Part shown: positions 7,223 to 12,314 of the stretch, piece by piece | How positions within the stretch are numbered: position 1 is the stretch's first letter | How the letters are laid out: the number at the start of each line of letters is the position of its first letter | The notes under the pieces: model-generated | What the model saw: the letters and a program-made list of their open reading frames with translations, nothing else | The model's database searches: none | Told to the model about the DNA's origin: nothing | Made by a program: the position numbers and the translations under genes | From: Ferroglobus sp964463865 | Lineage (GTDB): Archaea; Halobacteriota; Archaeoglobi; Archaeoglobales; Archaeoglobaceae | Assembly: GCA_964463865.1 (NCBI GenBank) | Contig: CAYXDX010000048.1 | Location: 1 to 12,314, forward strand | DNA length: 12,314 nucleotides | Reading direction: 5' to 3'

Positions 7223-8988
7223 TTTCTTCTCCACAGCAGAACAAACATGCTGAGCAGCGCCAGACTCAGCTCGAACCCCGGAATTCTCTTCGAAGCTTTC
7301 ACTTCGATCGGCAGTTTTACTGGCTCGCTTATCACCCACTCGTCGTTCAGGTCCTTGTATTTCACTTCAAGGTTCAGGGCGTAGGTTTTCGGAGTCGCAT
7401 CCCCGTCGACCTTCAGTTTGAAGGTTACGTTCTTCGCCTCTCCCGGCTTGAGGTCGCCTATATAGGAGGTGTCGTCGGTCGTCGAGAACGGATCCACGAC
7501 CGTGATTCTCGCAGTAGCTTCTCTGATCTCGTAGGCGCCCAGGTTCTTCACCTTTACCGTAACGTATCCTTCCTTTCCTGCCTCAAGGACGCCCTTGCCG
7601 ATGACCTCGAACCTGACCTTCTCCTTGACCTCAATTCCAACGTCAACGCTGTCCGAAGCTTCCTTACCTCCCAAGTCGTAGAACAGCGTCAGCTTCGCCG
7701 GATATACAGTGTTTTCTGCGTCGGTCGAAGCTTTTACTTTGAACTTCAGCTCCGCCTCACTGACGTCGCCGGCGAAATACTCCTCGGAAAGAGCCGTTAA
7801 AGGCGGCTTCACCTCAAGTTTTGCCTTTAACGACTTTAGCGGACGATCGGACTTGATTTTGATTACAACGTCGCCTTTGCTTCCAGCGTAAACGTTGGAA
7901 ATTACCTTCTCGACGACTATTTTCGGCTTGTCCCTGACTTCGACGCCGAATGTTACTGCATTCGTCTGCTTTACCTCATCGTCGGACGTGTAAATGCCTC
8001 TTATCTGGAAAGGATACACGCCGCCTTCGTCCGTGTTCGCCTCCACCGAGAAAGTGATCGTCACGTTTTGCCCGGGCGCCAGATCTCCTACGAAAACCGC
8101 CGACTTCGTTAATATGGTCTGCAGTTCTGGAGGTAGCTCTATTTCCGGAACGCTTATTGGAATAAACTGCGAACCCAACAACTTCTGGAGAGCACTGGTG
8201 TATTTCTTGACGTCGACTTCCTTCAGACCAGAAACCACGAACCCTGGAGGAGTCGTCAGCGTCACGAAGAGGTTTTCGGCCTTTGCGTATCCGTCGTTGG
8301 TTATCGTCAAAACGATCTTGCCTTTACCCCCGGCAGTTATGTCGGAGGTTACGTTAACGACTTTCAGCGAGACTTCCGGTCTCTCTACGACGACTTTCAG
8401 TTTAATCTCCTGAGTTTTCTCCTCGAACTTCAGCTTCTGATACTCGGGATACGTTATCACCTGCGACTCGTTCACGATCGTTTTCGTCACAGCGCCACTG
8501 CTATTAATCGTCGTAGACTCCTGATACGGAAGGAACTTTACCTCTGGCGTCGTCATGTCGAGTATAAGCTCGTCTACGACCTCGTACTTTATTTTAACAG
8601 TTATGTAGTGCTCCCCGTATTTAACGCCCCTCGTGTCGACGACTACCGGGATTTGCAGAGGCTTAAACGGTGGTAAAGCCGAAAACTTCATCTCTGGCGT
8701 CTTGATCTTTAGCGTATCGCTTTCGAAACTGACAGTCACGTTGTAAGCCGTGATCAGCATTTCAGGATTTTCCGAGAAGAACTGATACTCCTCGTAGCTG
8801 TCGTATATCTGTTTCCACAATCTCGCGTTGTTTTGCAGAACAATTACTACCGTGTTGTCCTTTCCGGCGTCAATGTAATTGCTCCCAGAGATGTAAGCGA
8901 CGAAGTATGGCTTGTCCTCGTAGTCCAGAGCTGCCACTGGCGAGACTATGGCAAGAATTAACGCCAGCATCAGCATGACTTTCTTCAT
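7219..8988 (-). CDS. Secreted COG1361-type (S-layer-like) protein with PGF-CTERM anchor
   Basis: Protein of 589 residues, predicted extracellular. A Sec signal peptide is clear: KK at 2-3, a hydrophobic core 4-18 and a likely cut after VAA (residue 20). Residues 21-200 form a beta-rich N-terminal region. Three related beta-sandwich-like repeats follow at about 201-354, 355-456 and 457-565; each opens with a strand ending in AGGKG, AGSKG or AGKEG, continues VVIKIK-like, and ends VEVRD/IEVKE/IEVKA, as in COG1361/CARDB/NEW3 domains. The C-terminus has PGF (570-572), a short TM and RRK, the PGF-CTERM signal processed by archaeosortase A. Six NxS/T sequons suggest glycosylation. ATG 8988 is chosen because AGGTGG sits 5 nt upstream; the GTG at 8997 lies within that ribosome site. 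It precedes the RND gene with an ATGA overlap. Its precise role is unknown: structural, or an extracytoplasmic partner of the pump. Confidence 0.88.
   Translation of the reverse strand: MKKVMLMLALILAIVSPVAALDYEDKPYFVAYISGSNYIDAGKDNTVVIVLQNNARLWKQIYDSYEEYQFFSENPEMLITAYNVTVSFESDTLKIKTPEMKFSALPPFKPLQIPVVVDTRGVKYGEHYITVKIKYEVVDELILDMTTPEVKFLPYQESTTINSSGAVTKTIVNESQVITYPEYQKLKFEEKTQEIKLKVVVERPEVSLKVVNVTSDITAGGKGKIVLTITNDGYAKAENLFVTLTTPPGFVVSGLKEVDVKKYTSALQKLLGSQFIPISVPEIELPPELQTILTKSAVFVGDLAPGQNVTITFSVEANTDEGGVYPFQIRGIYTSDDEVKQTNAVTFGVEVRDKPKIVVEKVISNVYAGSKGDVVIKIKSDRPLKSLKAKLEVKPPLTALSEEYFAGDVSEAELKFKVKASTDAENTVYPAKLTLFYDLGGKEASDSVDVGIEVKEKVRFEVIGKGVLEAGKEGYVTVKVKNLGAYEIREATARITVVDPFSTTDDTSYIGDLKPGEAKNVTFKLKVDGDATPKTYALNLEVKYKDLNDEWVISEPVKLPIEVKASKRIPGFELSLALLSMFVLLWRRK
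7222..7281 (-). other. PGF-CTERM cell-surface anchor signal of the COG1361-type protein
   Basis: The last 20 codons before the stop encode PGFE, a 14-residue hydrophobic helix (LSLALLSMFVLLW core) and RRK. This tripartite order is the archaeosortase A recognition signal known from haloarchaea and methanogens, where the tail is removed and the protein is attached to a membrane lipid. Motif seen directly; processing is inferred because no archaeosortase gene is in the window. Confidence 0.75.
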
Positions 8989-9015
8989 ACCAACCACCTG
9001 TCGTAGCCACTACTA

Positions 9016-9030
9016 CAAAAGGTATTTAAA
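9016..9030 (+). promoter_or_regulatory. TATA box of the TrmB-family gene, same bases as the divergent promoter
   Basis: On the plus strand the same eight bases read TATTTAAA (9023-9030), preceded by CAAAAGG (9016-9022) as a BRE-like element. The centre of the box is 25-26 bp from the GTG at 9052, which places the transcript start on the start codon. AAAAG and CTTTT flank the box as 5-bp inverted arms (9017-9021 and 9031-9035), so the site is nearly symmetric. Confidence 0.5.
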
Positions 9031-9037
9031 CTTTTCC
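9023..9037 (-). promoter_or_regulatory. BRE/TATA promoter of the COG1361-RND operon
   Basis: Reading leftward, GGAAAAG (9037-9031) followed by TTTAAATA (9030-9023) is close to the ideal archaeal BRE plus TATA. Start of transcription is expected near 9000, leaving a leader of about 12-15 nt that holds the AGGTGG ribosome site (8999-8994) before the ATG at 8988. No other promoter is seen between this gene and the RND gene, so both are probably on one mRNA. Confidence 0.7.
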
Positions 9038-9051
9038 GGGAATCGTTAATT

Positions 9052-9690
9052 GTGAACAAGCTGATAGAAGTGCTCAGGGACTTCAAGCTTTCAGACTACG
9101 AAATAAAGGTGTTACTAACTTTAGTTTCCGAAGGTGAGCTTACGGCAAGCGAAATAGCTGAAAAAAGCGGAATTCCGAGGACTTCTGTTTACGAAGTCGT
9201 GAAGAGTCTCGAAAAGAAGGGGTTCGTCATCTGCCAGGGTAAGCCGCTGAAGGTTAGAGCGCTGAGCGCTGAGCAGCTCGTGAAGATGTTCGCGAAGAAG
9301 CTCGAAGAAAAGATGAAGGTAATAGAAAAGCTGACTGAAATAGAAAAAGCGAGGAAAGAAGAAGTCGTGTCGGTATACAGAGGAGACGTCGTGTTCGACA
9401 TAATCGAAACCGTTCTGCGAGACTCAAAACGCGTAATAGTTGCCTCGTTAAACATGGACGAAAAACTCGAGAAGATTATCGATTCGATTGAGTGCGAAAA
9501 GTTCGTCAGAAAGAGGGAGAGGGGCGGTTCGGTAGTTCATTCGATAATAGTCGCCGACGACAAAGTTGTGCTTTTCGTTAAACACGGAGGCGAAGTAAAC
9601 GCCATAGTAGGAGGTGGTGAATTCGCGAAGTTTTACCTTGAGCTTTTATCGTCGTTCATGAGAGACTTGCCTTTTTCCGTCAAAAAGTAG
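9052..9690 (+). CDS. TrmB-family transcriptional regulator
   Basis: DNA-binding regulator of 212 residues. A winged HTH at about 8-70 contains the typical TrmB pattern: LSDYEIKVLLTL, then TASEIAEKSGIPRTSVYEVV as the helix-turn-helix and LEKKGFV before the wing. Residues 74-105 are a Lys/Glu-rich dimerisation coiled coil. The C-terminal part (about 110-205) is an alpha/beta effector domain (SVYRGDVVFDIIETVLRDSKRVIVAS, then SIIVADDKVVLFVKHGG) of the compact, phospholipase-D-like kind, without the longer sugar-binding domain of Thermococcus TrmB; the ligand is therefore unknown. GTG 9052 is the only possible start before the HTH, and no Shine-Dalgarno site precedes it, consistent with a leaderless mRNA. 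It diverges from the surface protein/RND operon and shares its TATA element, so it probably controls that operon and itself. The 3' end overlaps an opposite-strand gene by 58 bp. Confidence 0.88.
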   Translation: MNKLIEVLRDFKLSDYEIKVLLTLVSEGELTASEIAEKSGIPRTSVYEVVKSLEKKGFVICQGKPLKVRALSAEQLVKMFAKKLEEKMKVIEKLTEIEKARKEEVVSVYRGDVVFDIIETVLRDSKRVIVASLNMDEKLEKIIDSIECEKFVRKRERGGSVVHSIIVADDKVVLFVKHGGEVNAIVGGGEFAKFYLELLSSFMRDLPFSVKK

Positions 9691-9860
9691 TATACCCTCG
9701 GATCGTATTCCCAGCAGTTCACGTCTCGATCCATCCTGATTAGGCCGGTTTTCAGGAGTTCATCAAGAATTCGTCCGTATTTCTCACCAAGTATCTCCCG
9801 GGCGGAGTTCTCGTCGATGTAGTCCTTATCCTTAAAAAGAGAGTGTAAAATTTCCCTCAT
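9633..9860 (-). CDS. Small winged-helix-like protein of unknown function (75 aa)
   Basis: I do not recognise a named family. The 75 residues read as a small winged helix: helices at 1-36 (AREILGEKYGRILDELLKTGLI), then a wing with Trp50 and Tyr52 (CWEYDPRVYYFLTEKGKSLM), and a polar tail. The ending YFLTEKGKSLM resembles the last helix of archaeal winged-helix proteins. The ATG at 9860 shares one base with the TGA of the upstream 85-aa gene and has GAGG 7 nt upstream; a TTG at 9863 is less likely. The tight coupling suggests the two small proteins act together, perhaps as a heterodimer. The last 58 bp overlap the end of the convergent TrmB gene. Codon use is like the neighbours, and both protein ends look natural, so I take the gene as real. 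Confidence 0.65.
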   Translation of the reverse strand: MREILHSLFKDKDYIDENSAREILGEKYGRILDELLKTGLIRMDRDVNCWEYDPRVYYFLTEKGKSLMNDDKSSR

Positions 9861-10117
9861 CAACCGGCCTCGAGCAACTCGATACCGTCGTCGGTCAGTT
9901 TGAGCTTCCCGTCTTCTTCAACGACGAAACCTTCTCTTATCAACCAGTCGAGGTTGAACTTGAGCTGAAAGTCGTCCAGATTTAGCTCTTTCTTAAGCTC
10001 ATCCCTCGTCTTTCCGTGAATTCCTATGGCAGCGACTATTTTTCGCCTGACGGGGCTCATAGACGCTTTAAAAAGCTTCTCGTGGTGCGCTCTATCCCTC
10101 TCCTTTTTTTCGACCAT
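9860..10117 (-). CDS. Small winged-HTH protein, ArsR-like (85 aa)
   Basis: An 85-residue basic protein with a winged HTH: MSPVRRKIVAAIG (about 20-32) as the first helix, KTRDELKKELNLDDFQLKFNL (36-56) as the HTH, DWLIREGFVVEEDGKLKLTDDG as the wing and last strand. The N-terminus is highly charged (EKKERDRAHHEKLF). The layout is that of archaeal ArsR-like one-domain regulators. No metal-binding cysteines are present, so metal sensing is unlikely. ATG 10117 is chosen because AGGTGG lies 5 nt upstream; the GTG at 10126 falls in that site. It directly precedes the 75-aa winged-helix gene (stop and start codons share one base) and follows the DHH gene by 52 bp. DNA binding is inferred from the fold; its target is unknown. 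Confidence 0.75.
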   Translation of the reverse strand: MVEKKERDRAHHEKLFKASMSPVRRKIVAAIGIHGKTRDELKKELNLDDFQLKFNLDWLIREGFVVEEDGKLKLTDDGIELLEAG

Positions 10118-10149
10118 GTCGACCACCTTTTAGTTTAAAAACCAGAAAA

Positions 10150-10165
10150 CTAAATAATTTTTTCG
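10150..10165 (-). promoter_or_regulatory. Possible BRE/TATA promoter of the two small winged-helix genes
   Basis: In the 52-bp gap after the DHH stop codon, CGAAAAAA (leftward from 10165, as a BRE) is followed by TTATTTAG (10157-10150). The expected transcript start is about 10127, just ahead of the 10117 ATG. The same gap holds T runs (leftward TTTT near 10148-10145 and TTTTT at 10141-10137) that could end the DHH transcript. The TTTTTAAA at 10141-10134 is too close to the start codon to be the TATA box. Pattern-based, modest certainty. Confidence 0.4.
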
Positions 10166-10169
10166 AAAT

Positions 10170-11531
10170 TTAGCTTTTCAGTTGCAAACCTATTATTTTG
10201 TCAAGCAAATGGATGAATTCGTCCTCTTTGCCTCTCGGAATTACGGCTCCGGCCGCAATGCTGTGACCGCCTCCGCTCCCGCCAACGGCCTCTGCAGCTT
10301 CCTTTATAGCAGAAGCCAGGTGGACTCCTCTCTCTACGAGAGATTTCGTCGCTCTCGCAGACACCTTTACACCCTCGTCGCTGAACGCGAATGCCACGAT
10401 CGGCTTGTTCTTCGACGCTATTGAGTAGCTCATACCTGCCACTATACCGACGATAGTTTCAGGAATCACGTTCTTGGCGTGGAAGAACTGAACGTTTTCA
10501 AGCTCCACTATCCCCACCTCTTCCACGAATTTTATGCTCTCAGAGAGAGTCCTCCTGTGATTCTGCAGTAAGTTTCTCGCCTTCCTCAGATTCTCTCCTC
10601 TATCGCCGAGGCACACGTTTAAACCGACCGTTTCGAATCCGTATCTCGCGGTAGCGTTAAGAAGCGTTGAAAATTCCATCGCGTCTCTCAATTCGGTCCC
10701 CTCTTCTTCCTTGGGTAGCACGTAGGTCTCTCCAACGATCTTCTTTATTACCTGATACGGATGCCCGGCCTCGATACACACCCGAACTATTCCGGAAACG
10801 ACTCTCCTTTTTTCTTCCCTGCTCAGATCTATCCACCTAAGCCAATCTCCGTCCTTCAGTCGAACTCCAAGAGACGCCAGAAATTCGATCGCTCCACTCT
10901 CCTTTCCGCTGATTCCCGGCAAATACGGGTCGAACGTGTATTCGAGCATCTTGTAAACAGGTCTCGTCTGCTTGCCGAAAAACCTTAAGTCTTTGACGAC
11001 GCGAACGTAACCGCAACTAACGGCTTCTTCAAGAACTTTTCTGTTCAATCCGACGAGCATAGCGTCTCTCGAATCTTGAAGGTCTCCAACAGCTCCCACG
11101 ATTGCCAGCGCCGAGAGGTCGTAGTTCAGGCCGAGAAACTTAGAGACCAGATACGTCGTCGTCGAGCCGCTCAACTCGTAGCTACCGTCGTAGCCGAAGT
11201 CGTGAGGGTTTAACTGCCACTTGTAGGACATCTCGGGGACGTGGTGATCCGTGACGACGAACTCTATTTTCTTCCTGAGTATGCTCGAAAGGTATCCACT
11301 CCCGAGATCCGTAAACCAGACGAACCTGTTCTCGTCGGCAATTTCCTCAATCGAGTTCTCGTCAAGCTGCTTCAAAAACAGAATTTTAACGTCCTTACCA
11401 ATTCTAACGAGAGATTCGTAAGCGATAGCTCCAGACGTTATTCCGTCGGCGTCGATGTGTGTTACGACGAGGAATTCGTCTTCTTCCTTGATTTTTTCCG
11501 CAATGCTTCTTGCCCGACTTAACAGCTCCAC
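10170..11531 (-). CDS. DHH/DHHA1 family RecJ-like nuclease or phosphoesterase
   Basis: Protein of 453 residues from the DHH superfamily, with archaeal RecJ/GAN-like layout. Metal-binding motifs are all present: motif I THIDADG (24-30, Asp27 and Asp29), motif II TDLGSG with Asp75, motif III DHH (95-97), and motif IV GAVGDLQD with Asp150. The C-terminal DHHA1 domain has the substrate-binding GGSGGGH (417-423). An insert of about 140 residues lies between the two domains. Such proteins hydrolyse single-stranded DNA or RNA, or small nucleotides, with Mn2+; archaeal members include the GINS-associated nuclease of the replisome. Which activity applies here cannot be read from motifs. GTG 11531 is the only start before motif I and has no Shine-Dalgarno site; a TATA-like CTTAACTT is centred 25 bp upstream, suggesting a leaderless mRNA. 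The thermosome gene ends 37 bp upstream on the same strand. Confidence 0.88.
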   Translation of the reverse strand: MELLSRARSIAEKIKEEDEFLVVTHIDADGITSGAIAYESLVRIGKDVKILFLKQLDENSIEEIADENRFVWFTDLGSGYLSSILRKKIEFVVTDHHVPEMSYKWQLNPHDFGYDGSYELSGSTTTYLVSKFLGLNYDLSALAIVGAVGDLQDSRDAMLVGLNRKVLEEAVSCGYVRVVKDLRFFGKQTRPVYKMLEYTFDPYLPGISGKESGAIEFLASLGVRLKDGDWLRWIDLSREEKRRVVSGIVRVCIEAGHPYQVIKKIVGETYVLPKEEEGTELRDAMEFSTLLNATARYGFETVGLNVCLGDRGENLRKARNLLQNHRRTLSESIKFVEEVGIVELENVQFFHAKNVIPETIVGIVAGMSYSIASKNKPIVAFAFSDEGVKVSARATKSLVERGVHLASAIKEAAEAVGGSGGGHSIAAGAVIPRGKEDEFIHLLDKIIGLQLKS

Positions 11532-11552
11532 AGAAAGAGGAAAATGTAAAAG

Positions 11553-11560
11553 AAGTTAAG
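11553..11560 (-). promoter_or_regulatory. Weak TATA-like box of the DHH gene
   Basis: Leftward CTTAACTT lies in the 37-bp gap between the thermosome stop and the DHH start, centred 25 bp from the GTG. The pyrimidine-rich stretch between box and gene (TTTT and TCCTCTTTCT) could also end the thermosome transcript. The box is a poor match to consensus, so read-through from the thermosome gene is equally possible. Confidence 0.3.
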
Positions 11561-11568
11561 GATTTTGG

Positions 11569-12314
11569 TCAGAATTCAGTTCCAGTTTCTCCGCTCTCTC
11601 CTTCGCCCTTCTCCTTCTCCTTCTCGAGCGCCTTCGCAGCTATGACGTCGTCGATTCTCAGAATCATCACTGCCACTTCAGTAGCGGACTTGATAGCCTG
11701 CTTCTTGACTCTCAGCGGCTCAAGAACCCCAGCTTCCTTCATGTCGATTACCTTTCCGTTGTAGACGTCGATTCCGGCGTAAACGTTGCCCTGCTCGTGA
11801 GCGGACTTCAGCTCGACGAGTATGTCGATCGGGTCGAGTCCAGCGTTCTCCGCGAGAGTCTTCGGTATTATCTCGAGAGCTGTGGCAAAGGACTCAGCTG
11901 CTAACTGCTCTCTGCCTCCGAGGCTCGGAGCCCACTCCTTTATCCTGAGGCTCAGCTCGATCTCCGGAGCTCCGCCGCCAGCTACTACCTTTCCGTCTTC
12001 GAGTGCCGCTGCTACAACTTTGACCGCGTCCTCCACACCTCTCGCGATTTCCTCGACCACGTGCTCGGTTCCACCTCTTATGAGTATCGTGACGGCCTTC
12101 GGGTTCTTGCAACCGGTTATGAACACCATCTTTTCGTCTCCGACCTTCCTCTCCTCGACGAGCTCAGCCTCTCCGAGGTCTTCTGGCTTGAGGTCTCTCA
12201 GGTCGGTGAGTATCTTCGCTCCGCAGGCCTTGGCGATCTTCTCGATGTCGCTCTTCTTAACTCTCCTCACCGCGAGAACTCCAGCCTTGGCGAGGTAATA
12301 CTGAGCGAGGTCGT
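11569..12314 (-). CDS. ths: Thermosome (group II chaperonin) subunit, C-terminal 247 residues (cut by right window edge)
   Basis: ATP-driven cytosolic protein-folding chaperonin that forms a double-ring complex. The reading frame is open to the window edge, so an ATG-like start at 12270 (actually GTG, inside LAVRRVKKSDIEK) is internal. The visible part begins in the apical domain (DLAQYYLAKAGVLAVRRVKK) and continues through the intermediate domain (VTILIRGGTEHVVEE). It ends in the equatorial domain with GGGAPEIELS (fragment 112-121), NAGLDPIDIL (156-165), YAGIDVYNGK and the ILRIDDVIAAK helix near the end (fragment 218-228). The charged tail KEKEKGEGESGETGTEF lacks the GGM repeats of some family members. 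With a usual length near 545, about 300 residues lie outside. Whether it is the alpha or beta subunit cannot be decided from this part. Confidence 0.95.
   Translation of the reverse strand, partial: DLAQYYLAKAGVLAVRRVKKSDIEKIAKACGAKILTDLRDLKPEDLGEAELVEERKVGDEKMVFITGCKNPKAVTILIRGGTEHVVEEIARGVEDAVKVVAAALEDGKVVAGGGAPEIELSLRIKEWAPSLGGREQLAAESFATALEIIPKTLAENAGLDPIDILVELKSAHEQGNVYAGIDVYNGKVIDMKEAGVLEPLRVKKQAIKSATEVAVMILRIDDVIAAKALEKEKEKGEGESGETGTEF

Noticed and set aside
7223..7339. Longer start of the RND gene at 7339
   Set aside because: Would add 39 polar residues before TM1 and overlap the preceding gene by 121 nt; the ATG at 7222 has a ribosome site and a standard ATGA overlap.
8989..8997. 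GTG start at 8997 for the COG1361-type protein
   Set aside because: It falls inside the AGGTGG ribosome site that serves the ATG at 8988, which also gives a cleaner signal peptide start.
9671..9687. Hairpin CTTTTT-5 nt-AAAAAG as a TrmB terminator
   Set aside because: All A-T except one pair per arm, ends before the stop codon, and no T run follows; too weak to call.
10118..10126. GTG start at 10126 for the 85-aa winged-helix protein
   Set aside because: Same situation: the GTG is part of the AGGTGG site for the ATG at 10117.
11822..12298. 158-codon open frame on the plus strand
   Set aside because: Opposite the thermosome coding region; Ser/Pro/Ala-rich shadow.
1..12314. tRNA/rRNA genes, CRISPR arrays, insertion sequences, riboswitches
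   Set aside because: No long direct repeats with spacers, no transposase-like frame, no tRNA-like T-loop pattern, and almost no non-coding space; nothing could be supported.

Overview
The window looks like a piece of a euryarchaeal chromosome, most likely from the Archaeoglobales (Archaeoglobus, Ferroglobus or Geoglobus type). The reasons are an archaeal Dph2, a group II chaperonin (thermosome), an archaeal-type HGPRTase, BRE/TATA promoters, a TrmB-type regulator, a PGF-CTERM surface protein, and a 527-residue SerA that resembles the A. fulgidus enzyme as I remember it. AGA/AGG arginine and ATA isoleucine codons are common and the proteins are rich in Lys and Glu, which fits a (hyper)thermophile. 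The order-level placement is inference from memory, not from a search.

Left part (1-5066): a leftward run ppsA > hpt > dph2, in which each gene overlaps the next (8 and 32 nt), diverges from rightward serA across a 91-bp spacer with one promoter for each direction. PpsA (pyruvate to PEP) and SerA (3-phosphoglycerate to serine) sit at the gluconeogenesis/serine branch. Hpt salvages purines. Dph2 (cut by the left edge) starts diphthamide synthesis on EF-2.

Middle part (5063-9690): a leftward two-gene operon encodes a secreted, cell-surface-anchored COG1361-type protein (signal peptide, three beta-sandwich-like repeats, PGF-CTERM anchor) followed by a 12-TM RND/MMPL exporter; the two are joined by an ATGA overlap. 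A rightward TrmB-family regulator diverges from it. One near-symmetric TATA element appears to serve both directions, so the two transcripts may exclude each other. This surface-protein/exporter/regulator block is the most interesting part of the window.

Right part (9633-12314): leftward genes for a thermosome subunit (cut by the right edge), a RecJ-like DHH/DHHA1 nuclease or phosphoesterase, and two small winged-helix proteins in a translationally coupled pair. The last of these overlaps the end of the convergent TrmB gene by 58 bp.

The DNA is almost fully coding, with no intergenic gap above 91 bp. I saw no tRNA, rRNA, CRISPR array, insertion sequence or attachment site. Most genes have GAGG/GGTG-type Shine-Dalgarno sites. 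The TrmB and DHH genes lack one, start with GTG, and lie about 25 bp from a TATA-like element, which points to leaderless mRNAs.
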